Below are positions 6,858-14,392 of a stretch of 22,881 bases of DNA, piece by piece. The notes under the pieces were generated by a model. That model did no database searches. It was not told where the DNA came from and saw only the letters and a program-made list of their open reading frames with translations. The stretch comes from an uncultured Prevotella sp. (lineage in GTDB: Bacteria > Bacteroidota > Bacteroidia > Bacteroidales > Bacteroidaceae), in the NCBI GenBank assembly GCA_900550635.1, contig URSZ01000024.1, forward strand, positions 1-22,881, written 5' to 3'. A program made the position numbers and the translations under genes. Positions within the stretch are counted from its first letter, which is position 1. Every line of letters starts with the position of its first letter.

Positions 6858-8243
6858 ATGGTTAAGACTGTAGATATAATAACTATGGGATGTTCCAAAA
6901 ATCTGGTAGATTCGGAACATCTTATATATCGCTTGAACCGTTTGGGGTTTAATGCATATCATAATCCCGAGGAAATCCACAACGGAATAGTAGTAGTAAA
7001 CACGTGCGGTTTCATCGAATCAGCCAAACAGGAGAGTATTGATATGATACTGGAACTGTGCCAGGCTAAGGAACATGGGCGCGTTAAAAAACTATATGTA
7101 ATGGGCTGCTTGTCGCAAAGATATAAAGGACAGCTCGAAGAAGAAATACCTCAGGTTGATGAATATTTCGGTAAGTTCGATTGGAAAAACATTATAAAAC
7201 GGCTGGAGGATTATTCGCAGGAGTGGCGTAATGATAACGTTAGCAAAACAGGGCCAAACAAAACAGTCGTTACGGCCGAAAACAATAGTAGCTGTTTGAA
7301 TTTAACCGGAGAACGTATATTAACTACTCCCAAACACTACGCCTATGTAAAAATCTCAGAAGGGTGCGACCGCAGGTGTGCCTATTGCGTAATTCCGATT
7401 ATTACGGGTCGACAGGTAAGCCGCGAGATAGAGGATATAGTGTCGGAGGTGCGTGGCTTTGTGGCAACAGGAACAAAGGAATTTCAAATAATAGCCCAGG
7501 ATTCCACATCGTATGGAACCGACAATTATGGCCGGCGTGCCTTGCCTGAACTTGTGGAAAGATTGTCGGATATAAAAGGTGTGGAATGGTTGCGCATTCA
7601 TTACGCATATCCCAATGATTTTCCAGAAAGACTTTTAAAAGTAATAAACGAGCGTGACAATGTTTGCAAGTATCTGGATTTGGCTTTCCAACATGTAAAT
7701 GACGATGTGCTTTCAAAAATGCACCGCAATATAACCCGTAAGGAAACTTACGCACTTATAAAGCAGATTCGAGAACAAGTACCCGATATAGCTTTGCGTA
7801 CAACTTTAATGGTTGGTTTCCCCGGCGAAACAGAGGCCGCTTTTGACGAACTCGTGGACTTTGTACGTGATGTGCGCTTTGAGCGTATGGGTGCATTCGC
7901 TTATAGTGAAGAAGAAGGCACCTATGCGGCTGCACATTATGAAGACAACATCCCTCAAGAAGTAAAACAGGAAAGGTTGGAACGTCTTATGATGGAACAG
8001 CAGCGTATATCTGCCGAAATCTGTTCACAAAAGGTAGGAAAGGTATTTAAAACAATAATCGACCGTATAGAAGGAGATTATTACGTTGGTCGCACTCAGT
8101 ATGATTCCCCCGATGTGGATGGCGAAGTGCTTATAAACATAAGCAAGCAACAGAAAAAAGGTAAGGAACTCACAGTAGGGGAATTTTATAACGCGCAAGT
8201 GCTATCGTCTACCGAATTTGATTTGTTCGCTGAAGTGAACTGA
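6858..8243 (+). CDS. rimO: Ribosomal protein S12 methylthiotransferase RimO
   Basis: RimO is a radical-SAM enzyme that adds a methylthio group to a conserved aspartate of ribosomal protein S12. It has two iron-sulfur clusters. The N-terminal UPF0004 domain provides Cys12 (MGCSKN), Cys50 (NTCGF) and Cys84 (MGCLSQR). The radical-SAM cluster is bound by Cys170, Cys174 and Cys177 in SEGCDRRCAYC. A TRAM domain fills about residues 390-461. The GCSKNLVDSE start and the ISEGCDRRCAYCVIP stretch are more like RimO than MiaB or MtaB. Length (461) is slightly above the usual 430-445 because of a linker near residues 118-158 before the radical-SAM domain. It lies 6 nt after ftsY. Confidence 0.95.
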   Translation: MVKTVDIITMGCSKNLVDSEHLIYRLNRLGFNAYHNPEEIHNGIVVVNTCGFIESAKQESIDMILELCQAKEHGRVKKLYVMGCLSQRYKGQLEEEIPQVDEYFGKFDWKNIIKRLEDYSQEWRNDNVSKTGPNKTVVTAENNSSCLNLTGERILTTPKHYAYVKISEGCDRRCAYCVIPIITGRQVSREIEDIVSEVRGFVATGTKEFQIIAQDSTSYGTDNYGRRALPELVERLSDIKGVEWLRIHYAYPNDFPERLLKVINERDNVCKYLDLAFQHVNDDVLSKMHRNITRKETYALIKQIREQVPDIALRTTLMVGFPGETEAAFDELVDFVRDVRFERMGAFAYSEEEGTYAAAHYEDNIPQEVKQERLERLMMEQQRISAEICSQKVGKVFKTIIDRIEGDYYVGRTQYDSPDVDGEVLINISKQQKKGKELTVGEFYNAQVLSSTEFDLFAEVN

Positions 8244-8295
8244 CGAAAGGAATAGTGTTGTTTTATAGTACATAAATCTTTTAATAAGTCGAGTG

Positions 8296-8586
8296 ATGAA
8301 CAACAAAGAGTTTATATCTGCCTTGTCGAGAAGTCTGGATGTCTCGCTATCCGAAGCGCAAGAGTATGTTAATATACTCAACAGCTCTATCGTAAACCTG
8401 TTGAATGATAAAGATACTTTGTCTGTAAAGGGCTTCGGCTCGTTCGAGGTAAAAAAACGCTTGGAGCGTGTAGTGACCAATCCGTCTACGCGGCAAAAAA
8501 TGCTGGCTCCTCCCAAACTTACATTGGTATTCAAACCGTCGCCCAACTTTAAGGAAACAATAAACGGTGTGGCACCGGAAGAATGA
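8296..8586 (+). CDS. HU/IHF-family DNA-binding protein
   Basis: A 96-residue protein with the HU/IHF fold. The helical half is MNNKEFISALSRSLDVSL and onward. The body motif VKGFGSFEVKKR (about 46-57) and the beta-arm signature NPSTRQKM, then LTLVFKPSPNFKETIN, follow the family pattern. It probably binds and bends DNA as a dimer. The ATG at 8296 is preferred to the in-frame GTG directly before it. The gene sits 52 nt after rimO and 22 nt before a second HU-fold gene, so the pair is likely co-expressed and might form heterodimers. The tip residues after the arm proline differ from canonical HU (LAPPKL), so it may be a divergent paralogue rather than the main HU. Confidence 0.88.
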   Translation: MNNKEFISALSRSLDVSLSEAQEYVNILNSSIVNLLNDKDTLSVKGFGSFEVKKRLERVVTNPSTRQKMLAPPKLTLVFKPSPNFKETINGVAPEE

Positions 8587-8608
8587 ACAGATTATCAAAA
8601 CAGAGACA

Positions 8609-9886
8609 ATGGAAAAAAAGACTATAAATGATTTGGTAGACGCTATTCAGCAAATAAGGCCGGAGCCGCGCGAGAAGGTTGAAAACTTCGTTCGGGAGTT
8701 TTTCAATGTTATACGCCGGGCGCTTATCCGTGAGCGTTTTGTTAAGGTGAAGGGACTCGGCACGTTTAAACTTGTGGATGTCTCACCCCGTGAGAGTGTA
8801 GACGTTAATACAGGAGAAAGAATAGAAATAGAAGGTCACTTGAAAGTAACCTTCACTCCCGACAACGCTATGCGCGATGCCGTGAACCGTCCGTTTGCAC
8901 ATTTACAGGCTTTTGTAATCAACGAAGGAACTGATATAGAGGAAATGTCGCGTACCGACGGTTTCAAACTTGACGAAGAAACCGAATTTTCCGAATCATT
9001 GCCTAACCAAGATGTCGTGAAGCAGGAATATGATTCGGCCAAAGCAGCAACATCCGACGCTGATTCGAAAGATGATGAAGTTGTTGATTTCGTTGTCGAG
9101 GAGAATGTCAACGATATTCCTAAGAAAAAAGAAACTCCTGCGGTTACGCAAACTCAGGAAGTCACGGCAGAGAACGGAGAAGATAATTCCGAAGGTTCAG
9201 ATAAGAAAACCGACGAGAATAGTAATGATGAGGCTGTGACAAGTGAGGTTGCCGAAAGCAGAGAAAGCAGCAATACGGAAGAAAGTGGCGCTATTCCGGA
9301 AGCAAACGAACGCATAATGCCCGTTACAGAAGATGAAGAAAGCGAAGTGCCGCCAATAAAAACCACGCGTCGTTGGCTGAAGATAACCTTGCTCTCGCTT
9401 TCCGGGGTATTGCTTTTAGCTGTAGGGTATTTGGCAGGATATTACAGATTGCTTACGCCAAGTTCAAATCCGCAGCCGGAAAAGGTTGCACCCATTGTGC
9501 CTGCAGTAAAAGTTCCCGTAAAACAGTCGCCCAAACCAAAGCCAATGGTTGAAGCAAAAAAGGAAACCGTACAAACCGATTCCGTGAAAGAAACTACTGT
9601 CGTAAAACAAAAGCCGGTGGAACCAGTAGTAAAGAAGCCTAAACCTGTAGTACCCATTGTTACGCCTGAACCGGGAGATGAATATATTATTACCGGCGTT
9701 AAAGGCATTTATAAACTCCAGCCCGGCGAAGGACTCTATCGTGTAGCAAGGCGCGAGTACGGAAATAAGAGTTTTATAAAATACATTTTGAAATTGAACG
9801 AGTTCCCTAATCCCGACAACATACCAGTTGGTACGGAGATAAAACTGCCGAAGTTGGTAGAGCGTGGGAACAGTACGGCAAAGTAA
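8609..9886 (+). CDS. HU-domain protein with transmembrane helix and C-terminal LysM domain
   Basis: The ATG at 8609 gives 425 residues; an in-frame GTG at 8567 would overlap the previous gene. Residues 1 to about 95 form an HU/IHF domain (VKGLGTFKLVDVSPRESVDVNTGERIEI, split here by the arm, then LKVTFTPDNAMRDAVN). An acidic low-complexity linker covers about 105-250. A single hydrophobic helix lies at about 256-279 after TTRRW. A Pro/Lys/Val-rich stretch reaches 360, and a LysM domain covers 368-416 (QPGEGLYRVARREYG and LNEFPNPDNIPVGTEIKLP). The positive residues before the helix predict HU in the cytoplasm and LysM in the periplasm. LysM binds peptidoglycan, so the protein could tether the nucleoid to the cell wall; that role is inference. 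A strong terminator follows. Confidence 0.88.
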   Translation: MEKKTINDLVDAIQQIRPEPREKVENFVREFFNVIRRALIRERFVKVKGLGTFKLVDVSPRESVDVNTGERIEIEGHLKVTFTPDNAMRDAVNRPFAHLQAFVINEGTDIEEMSRTDGFKLDEETEFSESLPNQDVVKQEYDSAKAATSDADSKDDEVVDFVVEENVNDIPKKKETPAVTQTQEVTAENGEDNSEGSDKKTDENSNDEAVTSEVAESRESSNTEESGAIPEANERIMPVTEDEESEVPPIKTTRRWLKITLLSLSGVLLLAVGYLAGYYRLLTPSSNPQPEKVAPIVPAVKVPVKQSPKPKPMVEAKKETVQTDSVKETTVVKQKPVEPVVKKPKPVVPIVTPEPGDEYIITGVKGIYKLQPGEGLYRVARREYGNKSFIKYILKLNEFPNPDNIPVGTEIKLPKLVERGNSTAK

Positions 9887-9908
9887 AGTGTATGGCATAC
9901 AAATAATC

Positions 9909-9950
9909 AAATGGCGTTGCGGTAAACTTTTTTCCGCAACGCCATTTTTT
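9909..9950 (+). terminator. Intrinsic terminator after the HU-LysM gene
   Basis: A 14-bp GC-rich stem (AAATGGCGTTGCGG at 9909-9922 with 9934-9947) and an 11-nt loop are followed by a T-run continuing to 9950. It lies 22 nt after the stop codon and closes the ftsY-rimO-HU-HU/LysM unit. It also lies 38 nt beyond the end of the convergent TonB-type gene and may serve both strands. Confidence 0.88.
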
Positions 9951-9987
9951 ATTATCCTTTTTTGAATGGAGAGTTACACAATGCCCG

Positions 9988-10863
9988 CTATTCTATCACA
10001 AACCGGACAGGAGCAGTGTACCATACCGATACCGGGCGTCCTTGCTGCATACCCGGGTTGAACTTGGGCAGCGATTTGACAACTCGCTTTGCTTCGTTGT
10101 CGCAATCCGGGTCCAAGCCTTTGAGTATCTGAACCTCACCGATGTCGCCCGTGCCGGTAACGACGAAGCGGAGCATTATAGTGCCTTGTGTTCCCTGTTT
10201 GAGGGCGCTTTGCGGATATTTTATATGTTCGTTTATGAATTTCATCAGGGCTTCTTCTCCTCCGGGGAAATTCGGCATTTGCTCTACAACATCGTATACC
10301 CGACTGTCTGCAATCGTTTCCTTTGTTTCTACGTCATGCTTATTTGTAACAGTTAATTCCGGTTGGTCGTCGTTGTATGTCGTGAAACTTTTATTAAGCG
10401 ATGCTTCTGTCGCAGTGTTAATAGTTACGCCGACATGTTCTTCGGATTCATCGGTATAAGTGTTTGCGTACTGCGTTTTTTGTAATTTTTTCAGTTTCTC
10501 GTCGGTTGACGACTGTCTTGTATCTTTGTTTAGGTTATTGACTTTTAGTTCCTTTGTTTTTTCGTTTCTATTTCCCGATGTTGGATTTTGCATTGCGTTG
10601 TTTCTTGTGTTTACAGTTACTATTCCCTGTGTCTCAGTGCTTTTCTTGCTGGAGTCGTAAAATATGTACACAATAAAACTTATTAAAAACAAAACAGCTA
10701 TGATTTTCCAAAAAGTTCTTCCCGACTTCGTCTCCGATTTTTTAATTGCTTTTTCTACTTGCATTTCGCAGCGCAGGCTGCAATACGCATAAGGATAATG
10801 GCTCGTAGATTTATCCGTGTCATACGAACGGCCACACCATTTACAATGACGAATGTCTCCCAT
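9988..10863 (-). CDS. TonB-type protein with N-terminal Cys4 zinc-ribbon-like motif
   Basis: The start at 10863 gives 291 residues. An upstream in-frame ATG at 11100 would translate a dispersed repeat and is rejected. Cysteines C7-x2-C10 (CKWCGRSY) and C28-x3-C32 (YCSLRC) form a likely cytoplasmic zinc ribbon. A membrane helix lies at 51-69. A polar Thr/Asn/Lys-rich spacer covers about 70-185. A TonB C-terminal domain covers about 189-291, with the Bacteroidota hallmark FPGGEEALMKFINEHIKYP and the FNPG and PVRFVIE ends. TonB domains touch outer-membrane receptors, but no ExbB/ExbD genes or receptor are nearby and the Pro-rich spacer of true TonB is missing. It may be a TonB paralogue with a signalling or structural job. 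It is transcribed towards the HU-LysM gene. Confidence 0.85.
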   Translation of the reverse strand: MGDIRHCKWCGRSYDTDKSTSHYPYAYCSLRCEMQVEKAIKKSETKSGRTFWKIIAVLFLISFIVYIFYDSSKKSTETQGIVTVNTRNNAMQNPTSGNRNEKTKELKVNNLNKDTRQSSTDEKLKKLQKTQYANTYTDESEEHVGVTINTATEASLNKSFTTYNDDQPELTVTNKHDVETKETIADSRVYDVVEQMPNFPGGEEALMKFINEHIKYPQSALKQGTQGTIMLRFVVTGTGDIGEVQILKGLDPDCDNEAKRVVKSLPKFNPGMQQGRPVSVWYTAPVRFVIE

Positions 10864-11026
10864 TTTTTCAAAAATACAAGTCTGTTTGTTCCTGTTTGGG
10901 CTTTTTCGTTTTAATTGCCCGTTATGCTGTAAAAATAAATAATTCCTGCGAATGAAGTGTGAGATGTAAGGGTGTTTTTTAGCTTTATATTGTGTGTGTC
11001 TTTTTACCGCTTTTTCAACAGGGCAA

Positions 11027-11089
11027 AAAAAGGTCGGACATATTTCAAAATACAAGGCACATATTTTAAAATTTCTCAGACCTATTTTT
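11027..11089 (+). repeat. Triple 21-bp palindromic repeat, copy C (divergent)
   Basis: Three 21-bp units with cores AAAAAGGTCGGACATATTT (11027), AAATACAAGGCACATATTT (11048) and AAATTTCTCAGACCTATTT (11069). It is the most diverged copy, but unit 2 equals the third unit of copy D and unit 3 nearly equals the third unit of copy B. That suggests units are shuffled between positions. It lies between divergent genes, unlike the other copies. Confidence 0.85.
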
Positions 11090-11298
11090 CCTTTTCTCAA
11101 AGGTAGGATGTAAGGTGTTGAAATACAGTGTGGTTATAACCTGTCTGAATTTGTCTGTTTTTAGAAACACCTTTTTACGCCGAAAATGTATGTTTGCAGA
11201 TAACGGTTCCGTATCATAATTTATGTGTCGTGCAGCGGCGAGTTGGTGTAATTAATCACTTTTAAGACATTGTATGTGTGCGTTCTCAAAGTAAATCT

Positions 11299-11306
11299 TA
11301 ATTTTG
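11299..11306 (+). promoter_or_regulatory. Candidate -7 promoter element for the moxR-bat cluster
   Basis: TAATTTTG fits the Bacteroidota -7 consensus TAnnTTTG and lies 24 nt before the moxR ATG, a normal distance for a short leader. A TTG at 11270-11272 is somewhat too far upstream for an ideal -33 box. A second match, TATGTTTG at 11189-11196, could give a longer leader. Confidence 0.45.
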
Positions 11307-11330
11307 CAAGCAAATTAAACCACATACGCA

Positions 11331-12326
11331 ATGAATGACAGTGTTGACATACGGGCTCTTAATGAGCAGATAGAAATGCAGAGCGGTTTCGTTACCGAGT
11401 TGACAACGGGAATGGGACATATAATAGTAGGGCAGAAGCATTTGGTGGAATCCTTGCTTATCGGTCTGTTGAGCAACGGGCACATACTCCTCGAAGGCGT
11501 GCCGGGCTTGGCAAAGACCTTGGCCATAAAGACGCTTGCCTCGTTGATAGACGCCAAGTTCAACAGGGTGCAGTTTACGCCCGACTTGTTGCCTGCCGAC
11601 ATCATCGGTACGCTTATCTACAGCCAGAAGTCGGAGAGTTTCGTGGTAAAGAAAGGCCCGATATTCGCCAACTTCATCTTGGCCGATGAGATAAACCGTG
11701 CTCCGGCCAAAGTGCAGAGCGCATTGCTCGAAGCCATGCAGGAACGCCACGTTACCATAGGCGGCGAGACATATTCGTTGCCCGAGCCTTTCCTTGTGCT
11801 TGCAACGCAAAACCCGATAGAGCAGGAGGGTACCTATACGTTGCCCGAAGCGCAGGTAGACCGCTTTATGCTTAAGGTTGTTATCGACTATCCTACCATG
11901 GATGAGGAAAAACTTATCGTTCGCCAGAAACTGGAGGGCGACAGCAGCGAGGTACGCCCGATACTGCGCCCCGAGAAAATCATGGAGGCGCGCAAGGTGG
12001 TGGAACAGGTGTATGTGGATGAGAAAATATCGCAATACATAGCCGACATAGTATTTGCCACACGTTATCCCGAGCGCTACAATCTCAAGGATATAAGCAA
12101 TTACATCTCATTTGGCGGCAGCCCCCGTGCTTCAATTAACCTGGCATACGCCGGCAGGGCATACGCTTTCCTGAAACGCCGCGGATATGTTATTCCCGAA
12201 GACATTCGTGCCGTAGCACACGATGTCCTGCGCCACAGGATAGGCATTACATACGAAGCCGAGGCCGCAAACATAACAAGCGACAATATCATAGACGAAG
12301 TTATAAACAAGGTTGTAGTTCCTTAA
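11331..12326 (+). CDS. MoxR-family AAA+ ATPase
   Basis: A 331-residue MoxR AAA+ ATPase, the chaperone-like ATPase regularly encoded beside VWA proteins. Walker A is GVPGLAKT (56-63), Walker B is ILADEINRAP with Asp119-Glu120, and sensor 1 is ATQNP with Asn161. The MoxR signature QVDRFMLK follows near 175, and the C-terminal lid domain ends the protein. It heads a nine-gene same-strand cluster and probably remodels or activates the DUF58 and BatA/BatB VWA proteins. That role is known for some relatives and inferred here. Its GC content is visibly higher than that of the panC and P-type ATPase region. Confidence 0.95.
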   Translation: MNDSVDIRALNEQIEMQSGFVTELTTGMGHIIVGQKHLVESLLIGLLSNGHILLEGVPGLAKTLAIKTLASLIDAKFNRVQFTPDLLPADIIGTLIYSQKSESFVVKKGPIFANFILADEINRAPAKVQSALLEAMQERHVTIGGETYSLPEPFLVLATQNPIEQEGTYTLPEAQVDRFMLKVVIDYPTMDEEKLIVRQKLEGDSSEVRPILRPEKIMEARKVVEQVYVDEKISQYIADIVFATRYPERYNLKDISNYISFGGSPRASINLAYAGRAYAFLKRRGYVIPEDIRAVAHDVLRHRIGITYEAEAANITSDNIIDEVINKVVVP

Positions 12327-12369
12327 GGCCCATATCTAATGCCTCGGGCAACTTAGGGATACTGAAAAC

Positions 12370-13239
12370 ATGGATACATCAGAACTTCTTCGCCGTGTAA
12401 GGCGCATTGAAATAAAGACTCGCAGATTGAGCAGCAACATATTTGCGGGTGAGTATCATTCTGCCTTTAAAGGAAAGGGTATGAGCTTTTCCGAAGTGCG
12501 CGAATACCAGTACGGCGATGACGTAAGAGATATTGACTGGAACGTAACGGCACGTTTCAACCGACCGTATGTAAAAGTGTTCGAAGAAGAAAGGGAGCTT
12601 ACGGTAATGCTGCTTATCGACGTGTCGGGAAGTGTGAGTTTCGGAACGCAGGTGCGCACCAAGCGCGACATGATAACGGAGATAGCCGCCACGCTTTCGT
12701 TTTCGGCCATCCAGAACAACGACAAAATAGGCGTGATATTCTTTTCCGACAGGATAGAGAAATACATACCTCCCCAGAAAGGCCGCCGACACATACTTTA
12801 TATAATACGCGAGCTCCTTACCTTTAACCCCGTAGGCAAAAGGACAAACATTCCTGCCGCGATAGAGTTTTTCATGAAAATACAGCGCCGGCAGTGTGCC
12901 GCGTTTGTGATAAGCGATTTTATCGATAAGCACGACCTTACCGATACATTCAAAATGGCACAGCACCGCTATGACGTAAATGCCGTACAGGTTTACGACG
13001 TGCGCATGAGTGAATTGCCCGATATAGGTATTGTAGAACTGCGTGACGCCGAAACGGGACACATAGAATATGTTGATACGTCAAGCAGAAGGGTACGTGA
13101 CGCCCACCGCCGTATATGGCAGGAACGCCAAAAGAAACTGGATTATACGTTTAAGCGTTCAGGCGTAAGAAGCGTTTCTGTCCCGACCGACGGCGACTAC
13201 GTTAAGGCACTTATGAATCTGTTTGCAAACAAGATGTGA
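12370..13239 (+). CDS. DUF58 protein with VWA-like MIDAS motif
   Basis: A 289-residue cytoplasmic protein of the DUF58 family. The DUF58 core appears as EVREYQYGDDVRDIDWNVTA (residues 42-60 and flanks), followed by a VWA-like fold with the metal-ion-dependent adhesion site DVSGS (84-88) intact and VISDFIDKHD near 180. There is no signal peptide or membrane helix. DUF58 genes nearly always follow moxR, and this one starts 43 nt after it. It is a likely partner of the MoxR ATPase. Like moxR it is relatively GC-rich. The start is supported by the DTSELLRRVRRIEIKTRRL N-terminus typical of the family. Confidence 0.93.
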   Translation: MDTSELLRRVRRIEIKTRRLSSNIFAGEYHSAFKGKGMSFSEVREYQYGDDVRDIDWNVTARFNRPYVKVFEEERELTVMLLIDVSGSVSFGTQVRTKRDMITEIAATLSFSAIQNNDKIGVIFFSDRIEKYIPPQKGRRHILYIIRELLTFNPVGKRTNIPAAIEFFMKIQRRQCAAFVISDFIDKHDLTDTFKMAQHRYDVNAVQVYDVRMSELPDIGIVELRDAETGHIEYVDTSSRRVRDAHRRIWQERQKKLDYTFKRSGVRSVSVPTDGDYVKALMNLFANKM

Positions 13240-13246
13240 TAGTAGC

Positions 13247-14377
13247 ATGAAAAAACTGTTTCTTTGGGTTTCCTTTATAGTGTTTTTTGCTGCACATGCG
13301 GCAGCGCAGGTTAAGGTTACGGCAAAAATAGATTCGGCTGAAATCTTAATAGGAGAGCAGACTGCGGTGCGTGTACAGGTAGTACATCCTGAAAAGGAAC
13401 CGGTGGCTTTCCCGAAAGACATCTCGACTTTGCTGGAAGATAATAAACTGGAAATCGTAAATAAAGGAGAGATTGATGAACATGAGGATACACCCGAAGA
13501 AGGAATGACAACATCCGTATTCTCTTTTACGATAACAAGTTTTGAGCCTTCGCTTTATTATATACCCCAGCTGAATATTACCGTAGGAAAAAAGAATTAT
13601 TCCACAAACCAGTTGGCTCTGAAAGTGAACGACGTGGCTGTCGACACATTGCACGTGGATAAGTTTTTCGGGCCAAAGGAAATAATCGAACCTGTTTATA
13701 CGTGGCAGGATTGGATGCCTTTGTTCGTGCTCTCCTTGCTGCTGATTATATGCGTGGGTGTATTGGGATACGCAATATATTTATTGCGCCGCTCCAAGGA
13801 AGTCAAAGAGGTAAAAGTGAAGCAGGAATTCATATTGCCCCATGAAGAAGCTAAAAGGAATATCGAGAAACTTAAAACAAAGTACGACTCAGGAGACTTT
13901 ACGTCTAAGGATTATTATACAGAGTTAGTCTCGATTCTGCGCGATTATGTTACCCAGCGCTACGGATTCAGCGCCAAGGAAATGACATCTTATGAACTTG
14001 TGGAGCACCTGATTAATGTTCCTGAAGATAAAACAGAGAAAAATGCGGGTCCTGAAAATAACTTGTTGGCAAATAACGATAAACAGGTTAATCTGGAAGA
14101 ACTTCGCGAGATATTGACAACTGCGGATCTTACAAAGTTTGCAAAATTAAAGACCGAAGCCAACGAGGACCGCACAAACCTAATGCGACTGGCCGGTTAT
14201 ATAGACGCAACAAAGAATGAAACTCAAAGATACTACTATACGCCTGTGCAAAAAGAAAAAGCACAGAAACAAATAAAGCCGGGAATCGTGCTGAAGATAT
14301 GCCTTGTGCTATTTTCCGTAGCAATAGTGGCGGTTGTGGCTTTTATGGTAAAGGAAGTGCTTGAGTTGTTCTTGTAG
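13247..14377 (+). CDS. Bat-cluster membrane protein with periplasmic domain and two helices
   Basis: The ATG at 13247 gives 376 residues starting with a clear signal sequence (MKKLFLWVSFIVFFAAHAAAQ). An in-frame ATG 24 nt upstream would overlap the DUF58 gene and hide the signal. A beta-rich periplasmic domain covers about 22-150, a membrane helix lies at 158-181, a cytoplasmic helical region at about 185-340 and a second helix at about 350-374. The cytoplasmic part (YYTELVSILRDYVTQRYGFSA and onward) resembles the C-terminal cytoplasmic part of BatD in this window (FYDELTNALQKYISNRFSIP), so the two are probably distant relatives. In Bacteroidota bat clusters a gene of this kind regularly sits between DUF58 and batA. 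No biochemical role is known to me. Confidence 0.82.
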   Translation: MKKLFLWVSFIVFFAAHAAAQVKVTAKIDSAEILIGEQTAVRVQVVHPEKEPVAFPKDISTLLEDNKLEIVNKGEIDEHEDTPEEGMTTSVFSFTITSFEPSLYYIPQLNITVGKKNYSTNQLALKVNDVAVDTLHVDKFFGPKEIIEPVYTWQDWMPLFVLSLLLIICVGVLGYAIYLLRRSKEVKEVKVKQEFILPHEEAKRNIEKLKTKYDSGDFTSKDYYTELVSILRDYVTQRYGFSAKEMTSYELVEHLINVPEDKTEKNAGPENNLLANNDKQVNLEELREILTTADLTKFAKLKTEANEDRTNLMRLAGYIDATKNETQRYYYTPVQKEKAQKQIKPGIVLKICLVLFSVAIVAVVAFMVKEVLELFL

Positions 14378-14392
14378 TAACATTATGCTGAT

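Larger units (their letters stand above)
10864..11330. other. 467-bp divergent intergenic region upstream of moxR
   Basis: This gap separates the divergent TonB-type and moxR genes. It contains repeat copy C (11027-11089) and two TAnnTTTG candidate promoter elements facing moxR (TATGTTTG at 11189-11196 and TAATTTTG at 11299-11306). I see no convincing small gene in it. Open frames across the left half come only from the stop-free repeat. Confidence 0.6.

Noticed and set aside
9464..9910. Minus-strand open frame under the HU-LysM gene
   Set aside because: It runs through the LysM and linker coding region and starts at the gene's terminator. The Phe/Tyr/Leu-rich product is a shadow artefact.
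10869..10876. TAnnTTTG match on the minus strand next to the TonB-type start
   Set aside because: It would place transcription start at the start codon itself, and no -33 element is visible. The region is T-rich, so a chance match is likely.
10864..11100. N-terminal extension of the TonB-type gene to an ATG at 11100
   Set aside because: The extra 79 residues translate repeat copy C on the opposite strand and an intergenic stretch. The Cys4 motif starting at residue 7 from ATG 10863 makes a natural N-terminus.
11298..12035. Minus-strand open frame of 245 codons under moxR
   Set aside because: It is the antisense shadow of a well-conserved AAA+ gene. Its translation is rich in His, Leu, Gln and Arg with no recognisable domain.
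12379..13062. Minus-strand open frame of 227 codons under the DUF58 gene
   Set aside because: Antisense shadow of a conserved gene in a GC-richer stretch; no family features.
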